Origin: an uncultured Microbulbifer sp.
GTDB taxonomy: Bacteria; Pseudomonadota; Gammaproteobacteria; Pseudomonadales; Cellvibrionaceae
Length of the DNA: 64,000 bases
Direction of reading: 5' to 3'
Assembly: GCF_947498635.1 (NCBI RefSeq)
Contig: NZ_CANMKV010000006.1
Coordinates: 88,808 to 152,807, forward strand
Shown: positions 1 to 10,737 of the stretch, piece after piece
Layout of the letters: each line of letters starts with the position of its first letter
Numbering within the stretch: position 1 is the first letter of the stretch
Position numbers and translations under genes: made by a program
Notes under the pieces: model-generated
Told to the model about the DNA's origin: nothing
The model's database searches: none
The model's input: only the letters and a program-made list of their open reading frames with translations

Positions 1-226
1 CATGAGTATATTGTAACCAGGTCCCCATGACCTTTTGCCGGACAATTTCTCCGTAGTTTGATAAATTTCTTGCCATCCGACGTTCGTGTTCCAACATATG
101 TTGTAAGAGTAGCTGAGTTCGGTAATCCTCAGACTCATCATGTAAATCCTCATAAAGGTCAGCCATATCGAGATGAAATTTTTTTGCATCTCGAATGATT
201 TCAAATGCCTGCTTGAAGGTTTTCAT
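1..226 (-). CDS. Partial uncharacterised helical protein (runs off left edge)
   Basis: An open frame starts at an ATG whose complement is at 224-226 and runs off the window after about 75 codons without a stop. An AAAGGGC ribosome-binding site lies a few bases upstream. The visible N-terminus is MKTFKQAFEIIRDAKKF, followed by Asp/Glu/His-rich helical sequence with an LLLQHMLEHERRMARNL stretch, which resembles ferritin-like or hemerythrin-like helical bundles. No family is recognised. It lies downstream of nuoN in the same direction, with about 80 bp between them. Confidence 0.55.
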   Translation of the reverse strand, partial: MKTFKQAFEIIRDAKKFHLDMADLYEDLHDESEDYRTQLLLQHMLEHERRMARNLSNYGEIVRQKVMGTWLQYTH

Positions 227-306
227 ATTTTGCCCTTTGGTACCTAGTAAATGTAATTGGGCAGAAAAACAGGTCGTATATTTTGCGGCCATACCCTAAT
301 TTATCT

Positions 307-1848
307 TTATAGTGCATTTATCCAGTTGATCAAGATTTGAGGGAATATTCCAAATAATAATAGTGCTCCAGTCAAGGTTGCTATTAAAAATTGTCCAGAG
401 GTTGCAATTACTAGAGTGCCATTACTGTTGGTTTCGGCAGTTTCATTGCGCTGTACCATGATAAGTAGCAGGCGTAGGTAGTAAAAAAGCCCCAGTGCAC
501 TCCCGACCACAACACCACCTAAAAGTATCCACATTTGCCCTTCGACCCCCGCTGTGAACACATAAAATTTACCAATAAAACCTATGGTTAATGGGATTCC
601 TGCAAGTGAAAGAAGCATGGCGGCAAAACAGCTAGCTAGCCAGGGTGAGCGCCATAGAAGTCCGCGGTAAAATTCACGATGGTAGGGGTTTTTTGCGTCT
701 ATTAGAAATTCTTGAGGATGTTTTCCGCTAAGCATATTCTCTTCGTTTGCATCAGCTACTAATCCTACAACTGCGAAACCCCCTAACGTAGTAACAATAT
801 AAGCTACCAAGTAATAGATGACAGCCTCCGTACCAAAGGTACTTTTACCAATAAGAAACGCCACAATCAAATAACCAATATGACTAATAGACGAGTAGGC
901 TAAAAGACGCTTTATATTGGCCTGCATTAGTGCTAAAAGATTTCCCACTAACATGCTGGCTATCGCTGCGATAGCCAGCATATCAATTAACACCTCGCTC
1001 CCAAAGAGATCCAGTGTGTTAAAAAATCGGAGCAAAAATCCTATCACTGCTCCTTTGCCGACAGTTGCAATCAAGGCGGTTGTAGGTGTTGGCGCCCCTT
1101 GGTAAACATCTGGAGTCCATATATGAAAGGGAACTAGAGATAATTTAAAGGCAACAGAAATTAGCAGTAAAGTGATCCCGGTTGCAAATAAAGTAGAGCT
1201 TTGAGAAAGCTCTGTCATCCTCGAAGCTATGGCATTAAAGTCGAGCGATCCGCTTGCACTATAGATTAGTGCGATACCAAACAAACCAAGGGCTGTGGAT
1301 AATGCCGAGAGGATCAAATATTTAATGGCAGATTCAAGGGACTGTAACTGCTCCGACTTGGGTGAAATTTCCCCTGTCACTGCAAACCCCAGCATTGGGT
1401 AAAGCGCTAAGCTGATTAGCTCTAATCCAAGAAAAAAAGTAGCAAAGTGGTTGGCGAAAATAAGCGTGCTAGCCCCCAGCATTGCGAGTAACAATAGGAT
1501 ATAAAATTCCTCGGGATAACTAGCTGAGACTCCTCTCGGATCGCAGCGCAGGCGAAGATAGTTGAATCCCATGATGCTGATGGCAACGGCAGTTAGAAAA
1601 AGTAATAGACAGAAGAATAAAGAGGTATGGTCAACAAGTAATAAGGCTGTGACTTGTATAGAGCTAACGTCTCCTAGCAAGTTACCTGTTACCCAGAAGC
1701 AAGAGATAATTGCTAACAATAAAGTCAGTATAGTGGTTGCCAATGCTCCGCGATGGCCTCTCCAAAAAGATACCTGTAATAACAAAATAACAATGCCGGC
1801 ACTTATTATCAGTAGTGGCAGTATTGCTAAGAGTTCCTGCGCGCTCAT
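307..1848 (-). CDS. nuoN: NADH-quinone oxidoreductase subunit N
   Basis: This is a 513-residue, highly hydrophobic antiporter-like membrane-arm subunit of complex I, and the last gene of the operon. It has about 14 membrane segments. The proton-channel core (residues about 130-340) contains the conserved LVPFHIWTPDVYQGAPTP segment and the AYSSISHIGY helix. It overlaps the end of nuoM by 4 bases, so the two are translationally coupled. Length and order match gammaproteobacterial NuoN. Confidence 0.97.
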   Translation of the reverse strand: MSAQELLAILPLLIISAGIVILLLQVSFWRGHRGALATTILTLLLAIISCFWVTGNLLGDVSSIQVTALLLVDHTSLFFCLLLFLTAVAISIMGFNYLRLRCDPRGVSASYPEEFYILLLLAMLGASTLIFANHFATFFLGLELISLALYPMLGFAVTGEISPKSEQLQSLESAIKYLILSALSTALGLFGIALIYSASGSLDFNAIASRMTELSQSSTLFATGITLLLISVAFKLSLVPFHIWTPDVYQGAPTPTTALIATVGKGAVIGFLLRFFNTLDLFGSEVLIDMLAIAAIASMLVGNLLALMQANIKRLLAYSSISHIGYLIVAFLIGKSTFGTEAVIYYLVAYIVTTLGGFAVVGLVADANEENMLSGKHPQEFLIDAKNPYHREFYRGLLWRSPWLASCFAAMLLSLAGIPLTIGFIGKFYVFTAGVEGQMWILLGGVVVGSALGLFYYLRLLLIMVQRNETAETNSNGTLVIATSGQFLIATLTGALLLFGIFPQILINWINAL

Positions 1849-3437
1849 GGAGTATTATCCTCTATAGAGGTGGGCTCAACCCTGGATGAGTGGACCTGTA
1901 AAGGTGAAATCTTGGGGGGGAACTTCTGAAAGCTCAATGCAGACTCAATTTTATTAACGGACATTTGCACGGTCTTATCAGAAATATTGAAAATGGGTTG
2001 TGGGTGTAACCCGATAAGTACGAGCAATGCGGCAACCACAAGCAGTGCGCCTGTTTCCCGCACGTTGAGATCTGCTGTGTTGCTCTCTTGGATAGGCTTC
2101 TCCAATCGTTTGTTAAGCTTACCAAAGAAGACTCTTTGCATCATAATAAGAGCATAGAGCGCAGCTCCAATAAGGCCGATAGCCGCGAGAGCTGTAAGCC
2201 AATGATTGCTGCGGAAACTTCCGACGAGCACCGTAAACTCGGCAACAAAATTACCGAGTCCAGGCAGGCCGAGGGATGCCACTGCAAAAAAAAGAGCGAC
2301 GGCCGATAGCTTGGGTAGCTTGGACCAAACCCCTCCCAGTTGTTGCATGTCTCTGGTATGGAGGCGGTGCTGTAAAGCACCTACGAGTGCAAATAAAGCG
2401 GCAGTACTCAGTCCGTGCGCAATCATTTGCATAACAGCACCCTGTATGGCAATTGTGTCCAGCGCATAGAGGCCAAGTAATACAAATCCCATATGACTAA
2501 CACTGGAGTAAGCTACCAGGCGCTTCATGTCATTTTGTGCAAAGGCTAGCATTGCACCGTAAATAACACTGAGTGCACCAATGGTCATTGCAACGGGGGC
2601 GAATAATATGGAACTCTCAGGAAATAGCGGTAAATTGAAACGTAATAGGCCGTAAGCCCCTGTTTTAAGAAGAATTGCCGCGAGTAGGATGCTGCCCGCT
2701 GTTGGAGCCTGTGTGTGAGCATCTGGTAACCAGGTATGGAAAGGTAATGCTGGGAGTTTGACAATAAATGCGATAAAGAAACCAAGCATTAACCAGTAGG
2801 CAATGTCAGAGGGTACCTGGGCCTCTAATAATATATTATAATTGAAGGTCAACTGTCCGGAATTTATGTAGTGAATATAGGCTAAGCCCACAATTGCGAT
2901 AAGCATCAACAGACTACTTGCCTGTGTGAAAATGAAGAACTTGATCGCAGCGTAGATACGTCGTTCATAGCCCCAAACGGCAATAAGAAAAAGCATGGGA
3001 ATTAGCATGACTTCCCAGAAAAAGAAAAATAAAAAAAGATCGATAGCGGTAAAAACCCCTGCAACACCAGCCAGAGTCCATAAGTAATTGAAGTAGAAAA
3101 ACCCTCGGCGAAACTGGATGTCATTCCAGGTCATAATAAGCCCGAAAATTCCCATCGCAATGGTCAAAGAAAGCATTAAAAAGCTTAGCCCGTCAATAGC
3201 GAGATAAAAGTCGATGCCAAACCTGGGGATCCATGGTATTTTCAAGCTATCCCACCAAGTATTATCAGTTATAGCTTCTGTTGAAGTGATAAATGATGAA
3301 TAGTTTGTGAGAAGTACAGTTGTAAATAAAAGGCTAATTAGGCTTATCCAGCGCCCCCCGGCTTGAAAATAACGCTCTGCTAGCCAAGCGAGTAGGCCGC
3401 CTGCAAACAGTATAATAATGATTGCTAGAAGGGTCAT
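1845..3437 (-). CDS. nuoM: NADH-quinone oxidoreductase subunit M
   Basis: This 530-residue membrane-arm proton-pumping subunit has the antiporter-family core, including LPALPFHTWLPDAHTQAPT and VAYSSVSHMGFVLLG. The C-terminal tail after about residue 485 is hydrophilic and longer than the last transmembrane helix needs. It overlaps nuoL by 4 bases upstream and nuoN by 4 bases downstream, as expected for a tightly coupled operon. Confidence 0.97.
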   Translation of the reverse strand: MTLLAIIIILFAGGLLAWLAERYFQAGGRWISLISLLFTTVLLTNYSSFITSTEAITDNTWWDSLKIPWIPRFGIDFYLAIDGLSFLMLSLTIAMGIFGLIMTWNDIQFRRGFFYFNYLWTLAGVAGVFTAIDLFLFFFFWEVMLIPMLFLIAVWGYERRIYAAIKFFIFTQASSLLMLIAIVGLAYIHYINSGQLTFNYNILLEAQVPSDIAYWLMLGFFIAFIVKLPALPFHTWLPDAHTQAPTAGSILLAAILLKTGAYGLLRFNLPLFPESSILFAPVAMTIGALSVIYGAMLAFAQNDMKRLVAYSSVSHMGFVLLGLYALDTIAIQGAVMQMIAHGLSTAALFALVGALQHRLHTRDMQQLGGVWSKLPKLSAVALFFAVASLGLPGLGNFVAEFTVLVGSFRSNHWLTALAAIGLIGAALYALIMMQRVFFGKLNKRLEKPIQESNTADLNVRETGALLVVAALLVLIGLHPQPIFNISDKTVQMSVNKIESALSFQKFPPKISPLQVHSSRVEPTSIEDNTP

Positions 3438-5272
3438 AGAGCCACCAGAAGTGCCAGGAATAGGACGGAACCTACGGCAAAAGTAGCCAGATACCAGCGC
3501 ACCTGACCATTTTGCGAGGAGCTGAGTAGAGCGTTCAACTGCCGGCTCAGCGCAGCAGTACCTTTGTATAGGTTGTCGATAATATCGTTGTGATTAATCT
3601 TGGCCAGTGATTTAAAAGGTTTTACCAACAGATGCTCGTAGAGCCAGTCAAATCCCCATCCGGAGAACCAAAATTGCATAATAGACGAACGTTTCTCGCC
3701 AGATTTTTTTTGGTAAATAAATAGCTTCCAGGCGATGGCAAGACCAATTAATGGCATCGCAATAGCGACACCCTCAATCCAGGCTGAGTGATCCTCATCG
3801 GGGCGACTGCCAAATACTGCCTGTAGCGGTGGTGCTAATAGGCCACCAATCATTGCCAGTAATGCGAGAATACAAAGAGGTATAGTCATCACAGGTGTAT
3901 TGGCATCGTTACAGTGTGATGAGGCTGATCCCTCTCGGCCTAGAAACACCAAAAATAATACACGGAAACTATAGATTCCAGTGACTAACGCTCCGAGTAT
4001 TCCTGCGAGCCATAAAATGTTGATACCCTGGTGAAATTCCCAAGCGCTCAATAAGATATGATCTTTACTATAAAAGCCCGATGTAAAGGGTAGGGCTGCC
4101 AAGCAGGCGCAGCCAATGGTAAAGCATATAAAGGTCAGTGGAATTTTTCGGTAGAGCCCGCCCATTGAAAAAATATTCTGCTCGTGATGCAGGCTCAAGA
4201 TGACAGAGCCGGCTGAAAGAAAGAGTAGGGCCTTAAAAAATGCATGGGTTATTAAATGAAAGATTGCTCCAGACCATGCACCCACCCCTAAAGCCAGAAA
4301 CATATAGCCGATTTGGCTGATTGTGGAATATGCGAGAACCCTTTTAATATCGCTCTGTGCTATTGCACTAAAACCAGCCAATAATAGTGTGAGAGCGCCC
4401 ACAAATGCCACCGTGGTCATAGCCGTTTCTGATAAAAGATACAAGGGGTGCATACGTGCAATTAGGTATACGCCTGCGGTGACCATGGTAGCAGCATGAA
4501 TCAAGGCGCTTACTGGTGTTGGGCCTGCCATAGCATCTGGAAGCCAGGTCTGTAGAGGTAGTTGTGCTGATTTTCCTACGGCCCCACCGAGTAATAGTAG
4601 GCAGGCGACTGTGACTACTTCGTTATTAATATCAGGGCCATCGATCGCAGCGGTAAGTTGTGGAATATTCAGGGTGGAAAATTCATAGAAAAGTAAGAAT
4701 AGACCTATGGCCATCGCGGTATCGCCAATACGGGTGACGATAAACGCTTTTTGAGCAGCAGCACCATTGGCTGGTTCTTTATACCAGAAACCAATTAATA
4801 AGTAGCTGCAAAGTCCAACACCCTCCCAGCCCAAATAAAGTAAGACAAGATTATCAGCCATCACCAGAATTAACATGGCGCATACAAATAGATTGAGATA
4901 GGCAAAATATCGGCGAAAATCCGCATCTTCTCGCATATACCCCACTGAATATAAGTGAATCAGGAAGCCGACTCCGGTGATGACCATCAGCATTACCAGA
5001 GTCAGCCAGTCAATATAAAAATTAAAGCCCAGCTCTAGGTTATCTACGAGCATCCACTGCCAGAGTGCGATATTGACAATCTCAGATGGGTTTTTCCAGA
5101 AAACAGATATTGCCACAATTGCGGTAAATAGGGCGGCAATACCGATGCTGCCTACACCAATGCAGGCGACTGTTCTTTGTGATGGTTCGTGCCGATTAAA
5201 GAGTGGAAAAGCAACCAATGTCAGGAAGCCAATCAGCGGTAGAAGCGGTACCCAAGCCAAAAGCCCCTGCAT
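3434..5272 (-). CDS. nuoL: NADH-quinone oxidoreductase subunit L
   Basis: This 612-residue protein is the largest antiporter-like subunit of the complex I membrane arm, and its C-terminus supplies the long lateral helix. Conserved segments include LGWEGVGLCSYLLIGFW, the proton-channel core LPLQTWLPDAMAGPTPVSAL and AYSTISQIGYMFLALG. It starts 1 base after nuoK ends and overlaps nuoM by 4 bases. Length is typical. Confidence 0.97.
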   Translation of the reverse strand: MQGLLAWVPLLPLIGFLTLVAFPLFNRHEPSQRTVACIGVGSIGIAALFTAIVAISVFWKNPSEIVNIALWQWMLVDNLELGFNFYIDWLTLVMLMVITGVGFLIHLYSVGYMREDADFRRYFAYLNLFVCAMLILVMADNLVLLYLGWEGVGLCSYLLIGFWYKEPANGAAAQKAFIVTRIGDTAMAIGLFLLFYEFSTLNIPQLTAAIDGPDINNEVVTVACLLLLGGAVGKSAQLPLQTWLPDAMAGPTPVSALIHAATMVTAGVYLIARMHPLYLLSETAMTTVAFVGALTLLLAGFSAIAQSDIKRVLAYSTISQIGYMFLALGVGAWSGAIFHLITHAFFKALLFLSAGSVILSLHHEQNIFSMGGLYRKIPLTFICFTIGCACLAALPFTSGFYSKDHILLSAWEFHQGINILWLAGILGALVTGIYSFRVLFLVFLGREGSASSHCNDANTPVMTIPLCILALLAMIGGLLAPPLQAVFGSRPDEDHSAWIEGVAIAMPLIGLAIAWKLFIYQKKSGEKRSSIMQFWFSGWGFDWLYEHLLVKPFKSLAKINHNDIIDNLYKGTAALSRQLNALLSSSQNGQVRWYLATFAVGSVLFLALLVAL

Positions 5273-5273
5273 A

Positions 5274-5591
5274 TCAACCTCTCAATTCATTTAGTTGATC
5301 AATATCGACAGTGTGTTTACGATGATAGAATTGCAGAACCAGAGCAAGAGCAATGGCTACTTCCGCGGCGGCAAGGGTTACAACAAATATAAACATAACC
5401 TGACCATCCGCATTCCCCCAGTGGGCGCCCGCCACTACAAACATGAGGGCTGCAGCATTTGTACAAATTTCCACACTCATCAGCATAAATATGACATTGC
5501 GCCGCATCATCAAGCCGGCCAACCCTAAGCAGAAGAGTATAGATGCTAGTAAGACGCCGGCCTCAAGGCCCGGTGCAGTTTCAATTGGCAT
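5274..5591 (-). CDS. nuoK: NADH-quinone oxidoreductase subunit K
   Basis: This 105-residue protein has three membrane helices and carries the conserved glutamates of NuoK in [14 protein letters not shown] and in [11 protein letters not shown]. The start at 5591 (MPIETAP) was chosen because an AGGGGAAT ribosome-binding site precedes it and it gives the usual NuoK length; a longer frame to 5630 lies inside nuoJ. It overlaps the end of nuoJ by 11 bases. Confidence 0.96.
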   Translation of the reverse strand: MPIETAPGLEAGVLLASILFCLGLAGLMMRRNVIFMLMSVEICTNAAALMFVVAGAHWGNADGQVMFIFVVTLAAAEVAIALALVLQFYHRKHTVDIDQLNELRG

Positions 5592-6105
5592 TGCTCGATT
5601 CCCCTGGATTAATTTTTTTGCGTCGAGCAAGGTGGAAGGCCCCCACTAGCCCTGCAAGTAATAACATTGAGGCTAGTTCTACAGCGAGGACATAGTGGCT
5701 GAAGAGTGCAATCCCAACTTGTTTGGGGCCTATGTAGTGAAATGTTTGGGTGGAAGAAATTTGTCCATTACTCACTAATAAAATCAGTTGAACGAGTAAT
5801 AATGCAGAAAGTAGTGCAGGACCAATCCATGTTCTGGGTTGTAGCCAGGCCTGCTCTTGTACAACTGTGGAATCTCCTTGATTAAGCATCATAATCACGA
5901 AAATAATCAGCACCATAATAGCTCCGGCATAAATAATCACTTCCAATGCGGCGGCGAGTGGCGCTCCAAATTGGTAGAAAATTACAGCAATCGCTAACAG
6001 CGAGGTGACAAGATAAAGAAGGGCATGCACAGCATTGCGGTGAAAAATTACCATAGTGGTGGCTGCCACCGCTATAGCTGCTGTGATATAGAAAATGAAG
6101 TTCAT
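5581..6105 (-). CDS. nuoJ: NADH-quinone oxidoreductase subunit J
   Basis: This 174-residue membrane subunit of complex I has five predicted helices and the conserved NuoJ pattern [18 protein letters not shown] followed by a [19 protein letters not shown] helix. A strong AGAGGGAG ribosome-binding site precedes the ATG. It is separated from nuoI by 221 bp, the longest spacer in this otherwise compact operon. Confidence 0.96.
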   Translation of the reverse strand: MNFIFYITAAIAVAATTMVIFHRNAVHALLYLVTSLLAIAVIFYQFGAPLAAALEVIIYAGAIMVLIIFVIMMLNQGDSTVVQEQAWLQPRTWIGPALLSALLLVQLILLVSNGQISSTQTFHYIGPKQVGIALFSHYVLAVELASMLLLAGLVGAFHLARRKKINPGESSNAN

Positions 6106-6326
6106 ATGGGCTCCCTCTTATGTATAGCTGTTATTGGTTTGAGAGGTTGCTGCACTACATGATCAGAACTTATGATCAAAAACTACAACCCTTATGCAAG
6201 ATTCGGACTGTTGGTTGTATTTTTATTGATTTCTATAAGAGGCTATCTTTTTATGGTTAAATGGCTGACTGAAAAAGTGTCCCTATTTCTTGGGGGTTGC
6301 ATTTTTTTCGGCTATACAATCTGTCT
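6106..6326 (-). other. Unusually long spacer between nuoI and nuoJ
   Basis: 221 bp inside the complex I operon, AT-rich, with no convincing gene. A plus-strand open frame (6172-6420, 82 codons, hydrophobic) crosses it and overlaps nuoI, but no ribosome-binding site precedes it and it is probably chance. Confidence 0.4.
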
Positions 6327-6845
6327 CTATAAGTTAAGGCTCTTTATGTTAATTGGCTCTGCTTCATTATCAGCCTCTCCCTTATCTTTTCCGGCTATTG
6401 CCTTTCCGGCCACCTGGTAGAAACTATAGTCGTGATATTTTCCTGGTCCGTCGATCAAAAGGTCCTCTTTTTCATAAACCATATTTTGCCGATCGTATTC
6501 GCACATTTCGAAATCTGGAGTGAGCTGGATGGCATAAGTGGGGCATGCGTCTTCACAAAGACCGCACATTATGCAGCGGGAAAAATTTATACGGAAATAT
6601 TCCGGCCGCCACCGGCCATCTGGATCCTCAGTTTTTTGAAGTGAAATACAGTCAGGAGGGCAAGCCACCGCACAGAGATTGCAGGCAACACAACGTTCAT
6701 CCCCATTGGGGTCGCGACTTAATATAATTCTTCCCCGGTAGCGAGGTGCCAAGTAGGGCTTTTCCTCAGGGTATTGAACCGTTACATTGCGCCGAAAAAG
6801 GTGCTTGAAAACTAGCCACATGCTTCTAATTTGGCTTGCGATCAT
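6327..6845 (-). CDS. nuoI: NADH-quinone oxidoreductase subunit I (two 4Fe-4S clusters)
   Basis: This 172-residue peripheral-arm iron-sulfur subunit has two ferredoxin motifs, [16 protein letters not shown] and [16 protein letters not shown], binding the N6a and N6b clusters that pass electrons to NuoB. It follows nuoH with about 40 bp spacing. The C-terminal tail is acidic. Confidence 0.97.
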   Translation of the reverse strand: MIASQIRSMWLVFKHLFRRNVTVQYPEEKPYLAPRYRGRIILSRDPNGDERCVACNLCAVACPPDCISLQKTEDPDGRWRPEYFRINFSRCIMCGLCEDACPTYAIQLTPDFEMCEYDRQNMVYEKEDLLIDGPGKYHDYSFYQVAGKAIAGKDKGEADNEAEPINIKSLNL

Positions 6846-6885
6846 TTTTCCTCTCCGGTGTTTTTAAGGAAAAACGTAGAAGCTT

Positions 6886-7842
6886 CTAGGCAGTCCATAG
6901 TAGTACTCCAGCAGTTGCTAGCAGATTGGCTAGTGACAAGGGGAGCATGACTTTCCAGCCAAATTTCATCAGCTGATCGTATCTTGGGCGTGGCAATGAT
7001 GCGCGTAACAGGATGAAAATGGCTACTAATAACGCAGTCTTCAGGCAAAACCAAATAATGGGTGGCAACCAGGGTCCATGCCATCCGCCGAGAAATAAAG
7101 TAGTGATTAATGCGGCGATCAGAATAACGGCGAGATATTCACCGACAAAGAACATTCCGAATTTCATGCCTGAGTATTCTGTATGAAAACCTGCTGTCAA
7201 TTCATGTTCAGCTTCGGGCAGGTCAAAGGGGGTTCTGCGGCTCTCCGCGATACCAGCAATAAAGAAAACAAAAAAGCCTAGAAATTGAGGAACAATAAAC
7301 CAGAGTTCTGCCTGCGCATTGACAATATCTCGCAGGTTAAAGCTGCCGGACATCATCACAACCCCCATTAAGCTCAATCCCATAAATACTTCGTAGGATA
7401 CCGTTTGTGCCGCGGCGCGTAGCCCACCGAGTAGAGCGTATTTATTGTTGGATGCGTAACCGCCGAGAATGATGCTGTAAACCGCGATGGAACTCATTGC
7501 CAGTACAAACAGTAGTCCAATATTGAGATCCGCTACACCAATATTTGGTGACATGGGCACAACCCCAAAGGCGATCAACATGGTTGCCATGACTACGGTT
7601 GGTGCAAGAACAAAAACTGGGATATCAGCAAAACGCGGAATAAAGTCTTCTTTGAAGAAAAGCTTGATCATATCGGCCATGACCTGCATTGTGCCGAAGG
7701 GCCCCACCCGATTTGGCCCTGGTCTATCTTGCCAGAAACCGAGAAGGCGTCGCTCCCCCCAGGTGAGTATTGCAGCCAGTAGTACCGTTACGATAAGTAC
7801 GCCAAAAATATTTAGTAGTGTGATCCAAATTGATGTAGTCAT
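6886..7842 (-). CDS. nuoH: NADH-quinone oxidoreductase subunit H
   Basis: This 318-residue membrane subunit forms part of the quinone-binding chamber. It has about eight helices and the conserved loops [31 protein letters not shown] and the basic [13 protein letters not shown]. Its start touches the stop of nuoG (shared base at 7842), indicating coupled translation. Confidence 0.97.
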   Translation of the reverse strand: MTTSIWITLLNIFGVLIVTVLLAAILTWGERRLLGFWQDRPGPNRVGPFGTMQVMADMIKLFFKEDFIPRFADIPVFVLAPTVVMATMLIAFGVVPMSPNIGVADLNIGLLFVLAMSSIAVYSIILGGYASNNKYALLGGLRAAAQTVSYEVFMGLSLMGVVMMSGSFNLRDIVNAQAELWFIVPQFLGFFVFFIAGIAESRRTPFDLPEAEHELTAGFHTEYSGMKFGMFFVGEYLAVILIAALITTLFLGGWHGPWLPPIIWFCLKTALLVAIFILLRASLPRPRYDQLMKFGWKVMLPLSLANLLATAGVLLWTA

Positions 7843-10679
7843 TAGTTCTCAACTCCAGCAATTGAATGAGTCGCGGCAGGCCTTAGGGTGGCATAACCGG
7901 GCATCAATGCTGCTAGGGTTTCAAGTCCTGGTAACCCGTACGGTACTCCAATACAACCTTCTGGGGTGGTATTGCACCTTCGTATCTCCGTACGATAGAT
8001 GCCACTGCTTGTTTCAATATCCACCAGCTCCCCTTCGTTCACGCCGTGTTGCGTCATCTCTTTTGGGTTTATCAATACAAACGGCGCTTCAATAAGTTCA
8101 GAAATGGCCATTGACTGATTGCTGAGTTCCTCTGAACCGAACAGACGATAGATGGGCAGCATTTGCATAGAATTGGGTGGTTGTGGTGATTTTTCTAAAG
8201 TGTTTGTCCAATCCGGTATAGGGTGCCTAGGTCGCTCGATCATTTTTCCTGAAGGGCCACCCTTTCGTTCGCCACCAACTTGTTCCTGAAATTTAAAGAT
8301 TGATTGGTTGGAATTCCAACCTGGTGACCAGATGTTGGCTTGCAGTTGGGTTTTATTTGGATTATGAATGCCTTCCATACTGAAGCTCATCGGAGCGTCA
8401 GGATCATTGATTGGCGGTGTTTCAGAAACATGCTCTTGGGCGTGGATCGCAGTGCGACCACTATAGCGGGAACTTTGACGAGCAATCCTAAGTCCATCAA
8501 TGCGAAAGTTCTCATCTGGACCGAGTTCATCTAGTACGCGCAAAACCCGGAATTCCCTGGCAATGGCGTCGCTGATATCTGTACTGTGTTTCCACTCTTT
8601 CAGCACAGAAAGGTTTTCACATGTCTCCGTACAAAAATCCACAGCATCCACCAACCAACGCCAACTTTCCTGAATAAACCCTTTGCCTTCGTAGACGGCA
8701 TAGAAGCGCTGAGCCAAGCCATTATTGTTTACAAAGGTTCCCTGGGACTCTGCCGTTGCCGATGCGGGAAAAATGCAGTTAGCGCGTTTCGCGGTAGGTG
8801 TCAGCAGAGTATCTAATAGAATAACTTCATCCACTAGTGAAAATAATTTTTCAACGGAATGTTTATCCAATCGCCGATAGAGATCATTTTCCAATATGAT
8901 CAGACTTGTGGGTATATTCGCCGATCTCTGATCAGTAAGCGTTTGCACAAGTTGTTGTAGATTTCCTTCTGTCCCATTAAAGAGCTGTGTAAGTCCCAGG
9001 CTGTTCGCTTCACTGCAAGCCAAATACAGTTTTGTTGGCGTCTTCTTGTCATCACTCAACGCGCGGGATAATTCCGCTACCGCCTGCAGAGTGCCTGGAT
9101 GTTTTCCGGATGTTCCAGAAATTATAAGTGGCTTACCGGCTTTGAGAAGTATCGCTGCTGTGCGTTTCACCATTTCCTGCAGGTGCGGGGGCATCTTCAG
9201 ATTCGGTGCTTTGTAACCGGAGATTTCCTGGGCGAGGGCATGGGTAAACAGTGCAGTTTTTTGCGGTGACTCAAACAGTGTGGCATCGGCAATATCATCG
9301 AGATTACTAAGGGCTGTTCCAATAAAGATGATTGGACTGTGCTCTTCCTCCAGCTGTCTTACCGAGGCATCCTGCCACAGGGGAATCTTCAATGATTGCG
9401 CAGCTTGTTTTTGCCGATTGCGCGCTGCCTGGCGCACGGCAAGGGCAATGCGTGGTGCCGTGTTGTAAATATCTTCACCAATAATTAAAACTGCATCGGA
9501 GGTCTCTATTTCTGGTGTGCTGGGGCTTAGAATTCTGTCATCGCTTTGTAAGCTGTTGACCAACTGAAGCACTTCCTGGTCGAGATAATTCAGTCCAGAG
9601 TAAAAGTGATCTGCCCCCACTAACTGTCGGAGGGCAAAATTATTTTCTAGTGATGACCGTGGTGAGCCAATACCGATAATTCGCCGTAGTTGACGTTGTG
9701 CTGCCGTAATTTGTACCGATAAATTCAAGACAGCATCCTGTGGATTAATTTCCTTGTGTAAGATGTCTTTATTATCGGCGGTAGAACCGATGAGATCTTC
9801 ATCTCGCACACTAAGCACTTTATCAATGCGTGTGGCGCTATTGACGTACTCATATCCAAAACGCCCACGGTCGCATAGGAAGTAACCGTTGATATCGTGA
9901 TGGTAGAGATTGGTGATACGCCTCAGAATTGGATCAAGATTATTGCTGGATTCTCGTGCCCCAGGTGCGGTATTGCAGCCCACAGCGCAGTGTTCACAAA
10001 TTGAGGGAGCGGTTTGCAGGTCCCATTTCCGCACGAAATGTGCACTGAAGGTTTTATCAGTAAACACTCCTGTGGGGCAGACCTCAACCAAGTTACCACT
10101 AAAACCGTTCTCAAGCCGCCCTTCTTCTTGTCGACCAAAATAAATTTGATGATTTCTCCCAAGGGCCTGTAAATCGTTTCCCCCAGCGTATTCATTGTAA
10201 AATCTGACGCAACGATAACAGGTGATACAGCGGTTCATTTCATGATTGATAAATGGTCCGAGATATTGATTACGATGTGTGCGTTTGCTACCTCGATAAC
10301 GGCGCATAGTGTGGCCTGACATTTCTGTCATGTCCTGCAGGTGACACTCTCCCCCCTCTTCACACACGGGACAATCGTGGGGATGGTTGGTCATCAAGTC
10401 TTCGATAATTCCTCCACGAAACTCCTTGGCCATCTCGGCATTCACGCTATAAATACCCCCATCCCGGATTGGGGTCATGCAGCTCATGATCAAACGGCCC
10501 GATTGATCTTCACTGTCTTTGTATTCGATCATGGCGCATTGTCGACAGGCGCCTACAGAGCCCATTTCGGGGTGCCAACAAAAATAGGGAATATTTAATC
10601 CTAGCGTCAGGCAGCTACTGAGTAGATTCTGATCACCATCTACTTGGTATTTTTCGCCGTCGATTGTAATGGTTGGCAT
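7842..10679 (-). CDS. nuoG: NADH-quinone oxidoreductase subunit G
   Basis: This is a 945-residue iron-sulfur subunit of the NADH-oxidising arm. Visible motifs, in order, are the 2Fe-2S ligands in [15 protein letters not shown], the His/Cys cluster in [14 protein letters not shown], the 4Fe-4S ligands in [10 protein letters not shown], and a further cluster in [11 protein letters not shown] molybdopterin-oxidoreductase-like region follows. The start at 10679 ([11 protein letters not shown]) fits NuoG N-termini; the upstream extension to 10775 overlaps nuoF and has no family resemblance. Confidence 0.96.
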   Translation of the reverse strand: MPTITIDGEKYQVDGDQNLLSSCLTLGLNIPYFCWHPEMGSVGACRQCAMIEYKDSEDQSGRLIMSCMTPIRDGGIYSVNAEMAKEFRGGIIEDLMTNHPHDCPVCEEGGECHLQDMTEMSGHTMRRYRGSKRTHRNQYLGPFINHEMNRCITCYRCVRFYNEYAGGNDLQALGRNHQIYFGRQEEGRLENGFSGNLVEVCPTGVFTDKTFSAHFVRKWDLQTAPSICEHCAVGCNTAPGARESSNNLDPILRRITNLYHHDINGYFLCDRGRFGYEYVNSATRIDKVLSVRDEDLIGSTADNKDILHKEINPQDAVLNLSVQITAAQRQLRRIIGIGSPRSSLENNFALRQLVGADHFYSGLNYLDQEVLQLVNSLQSDDRILSPSTPEIETSDAVLIIGEDIYNTAPRIALAVRQAARNRQKQAAQSLKIPLWQDASVRQLEEEHSPIIFIGTALSNLDDIADATLFESPQKTALFTHALAQEISGYKAPNLKMPPHLQEMVKRTAAILLKAGKPLIISGTSGKHPGTLQAVAELSRALSDDKKTPTKLYLACSEANSLGLTQLFNGTEGNLQQLVQTLTDQRSANIPTSLIILENDLYRRLDKHSVEKLFSLVDEVILLDTLLTPTAKRANCIFPASATAESQGTFVNNNGLAQRFYAVYEGKGFIQESWRWLVDAVDFCTETCENLSVLKEWKHSTDISDAIAREFRVLRVLDELGPDENFRIDGLRIARQSSRYSGRTAIHAQEHVSETPPINDPDAPMSFSMEGIHNPNKTQLQANIWSPGWNSNQSIFKFQEQVGGERKGGPSGKMIERPRHPIPDWTNTLEKSPQPPNSMQMLPIYRLFGSEELSNQSMAISELIEAPFVLINPKEMTQHGVNEGELVDIETSSGIYRTEIRRCNTTPEGCIGVPYGLPGLETLAALMPGYATLRPAATHSIAGVEN

Positions 10680-10737
10680 CGCTAGTCCATTATTTTTGTA
10701 TCGGTGTTGTAAGGTTTTATCGCAAACCCTGTGAGTA

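Noticed and set aside
6172..6420. Plus-strand hydrophobic open frame in the nuoI-nuoJ gap
   Set aside because: No ribosome-binding site, and it overlaps nuoI on the opposite strand. Hydrophobicity follows from local base composition.
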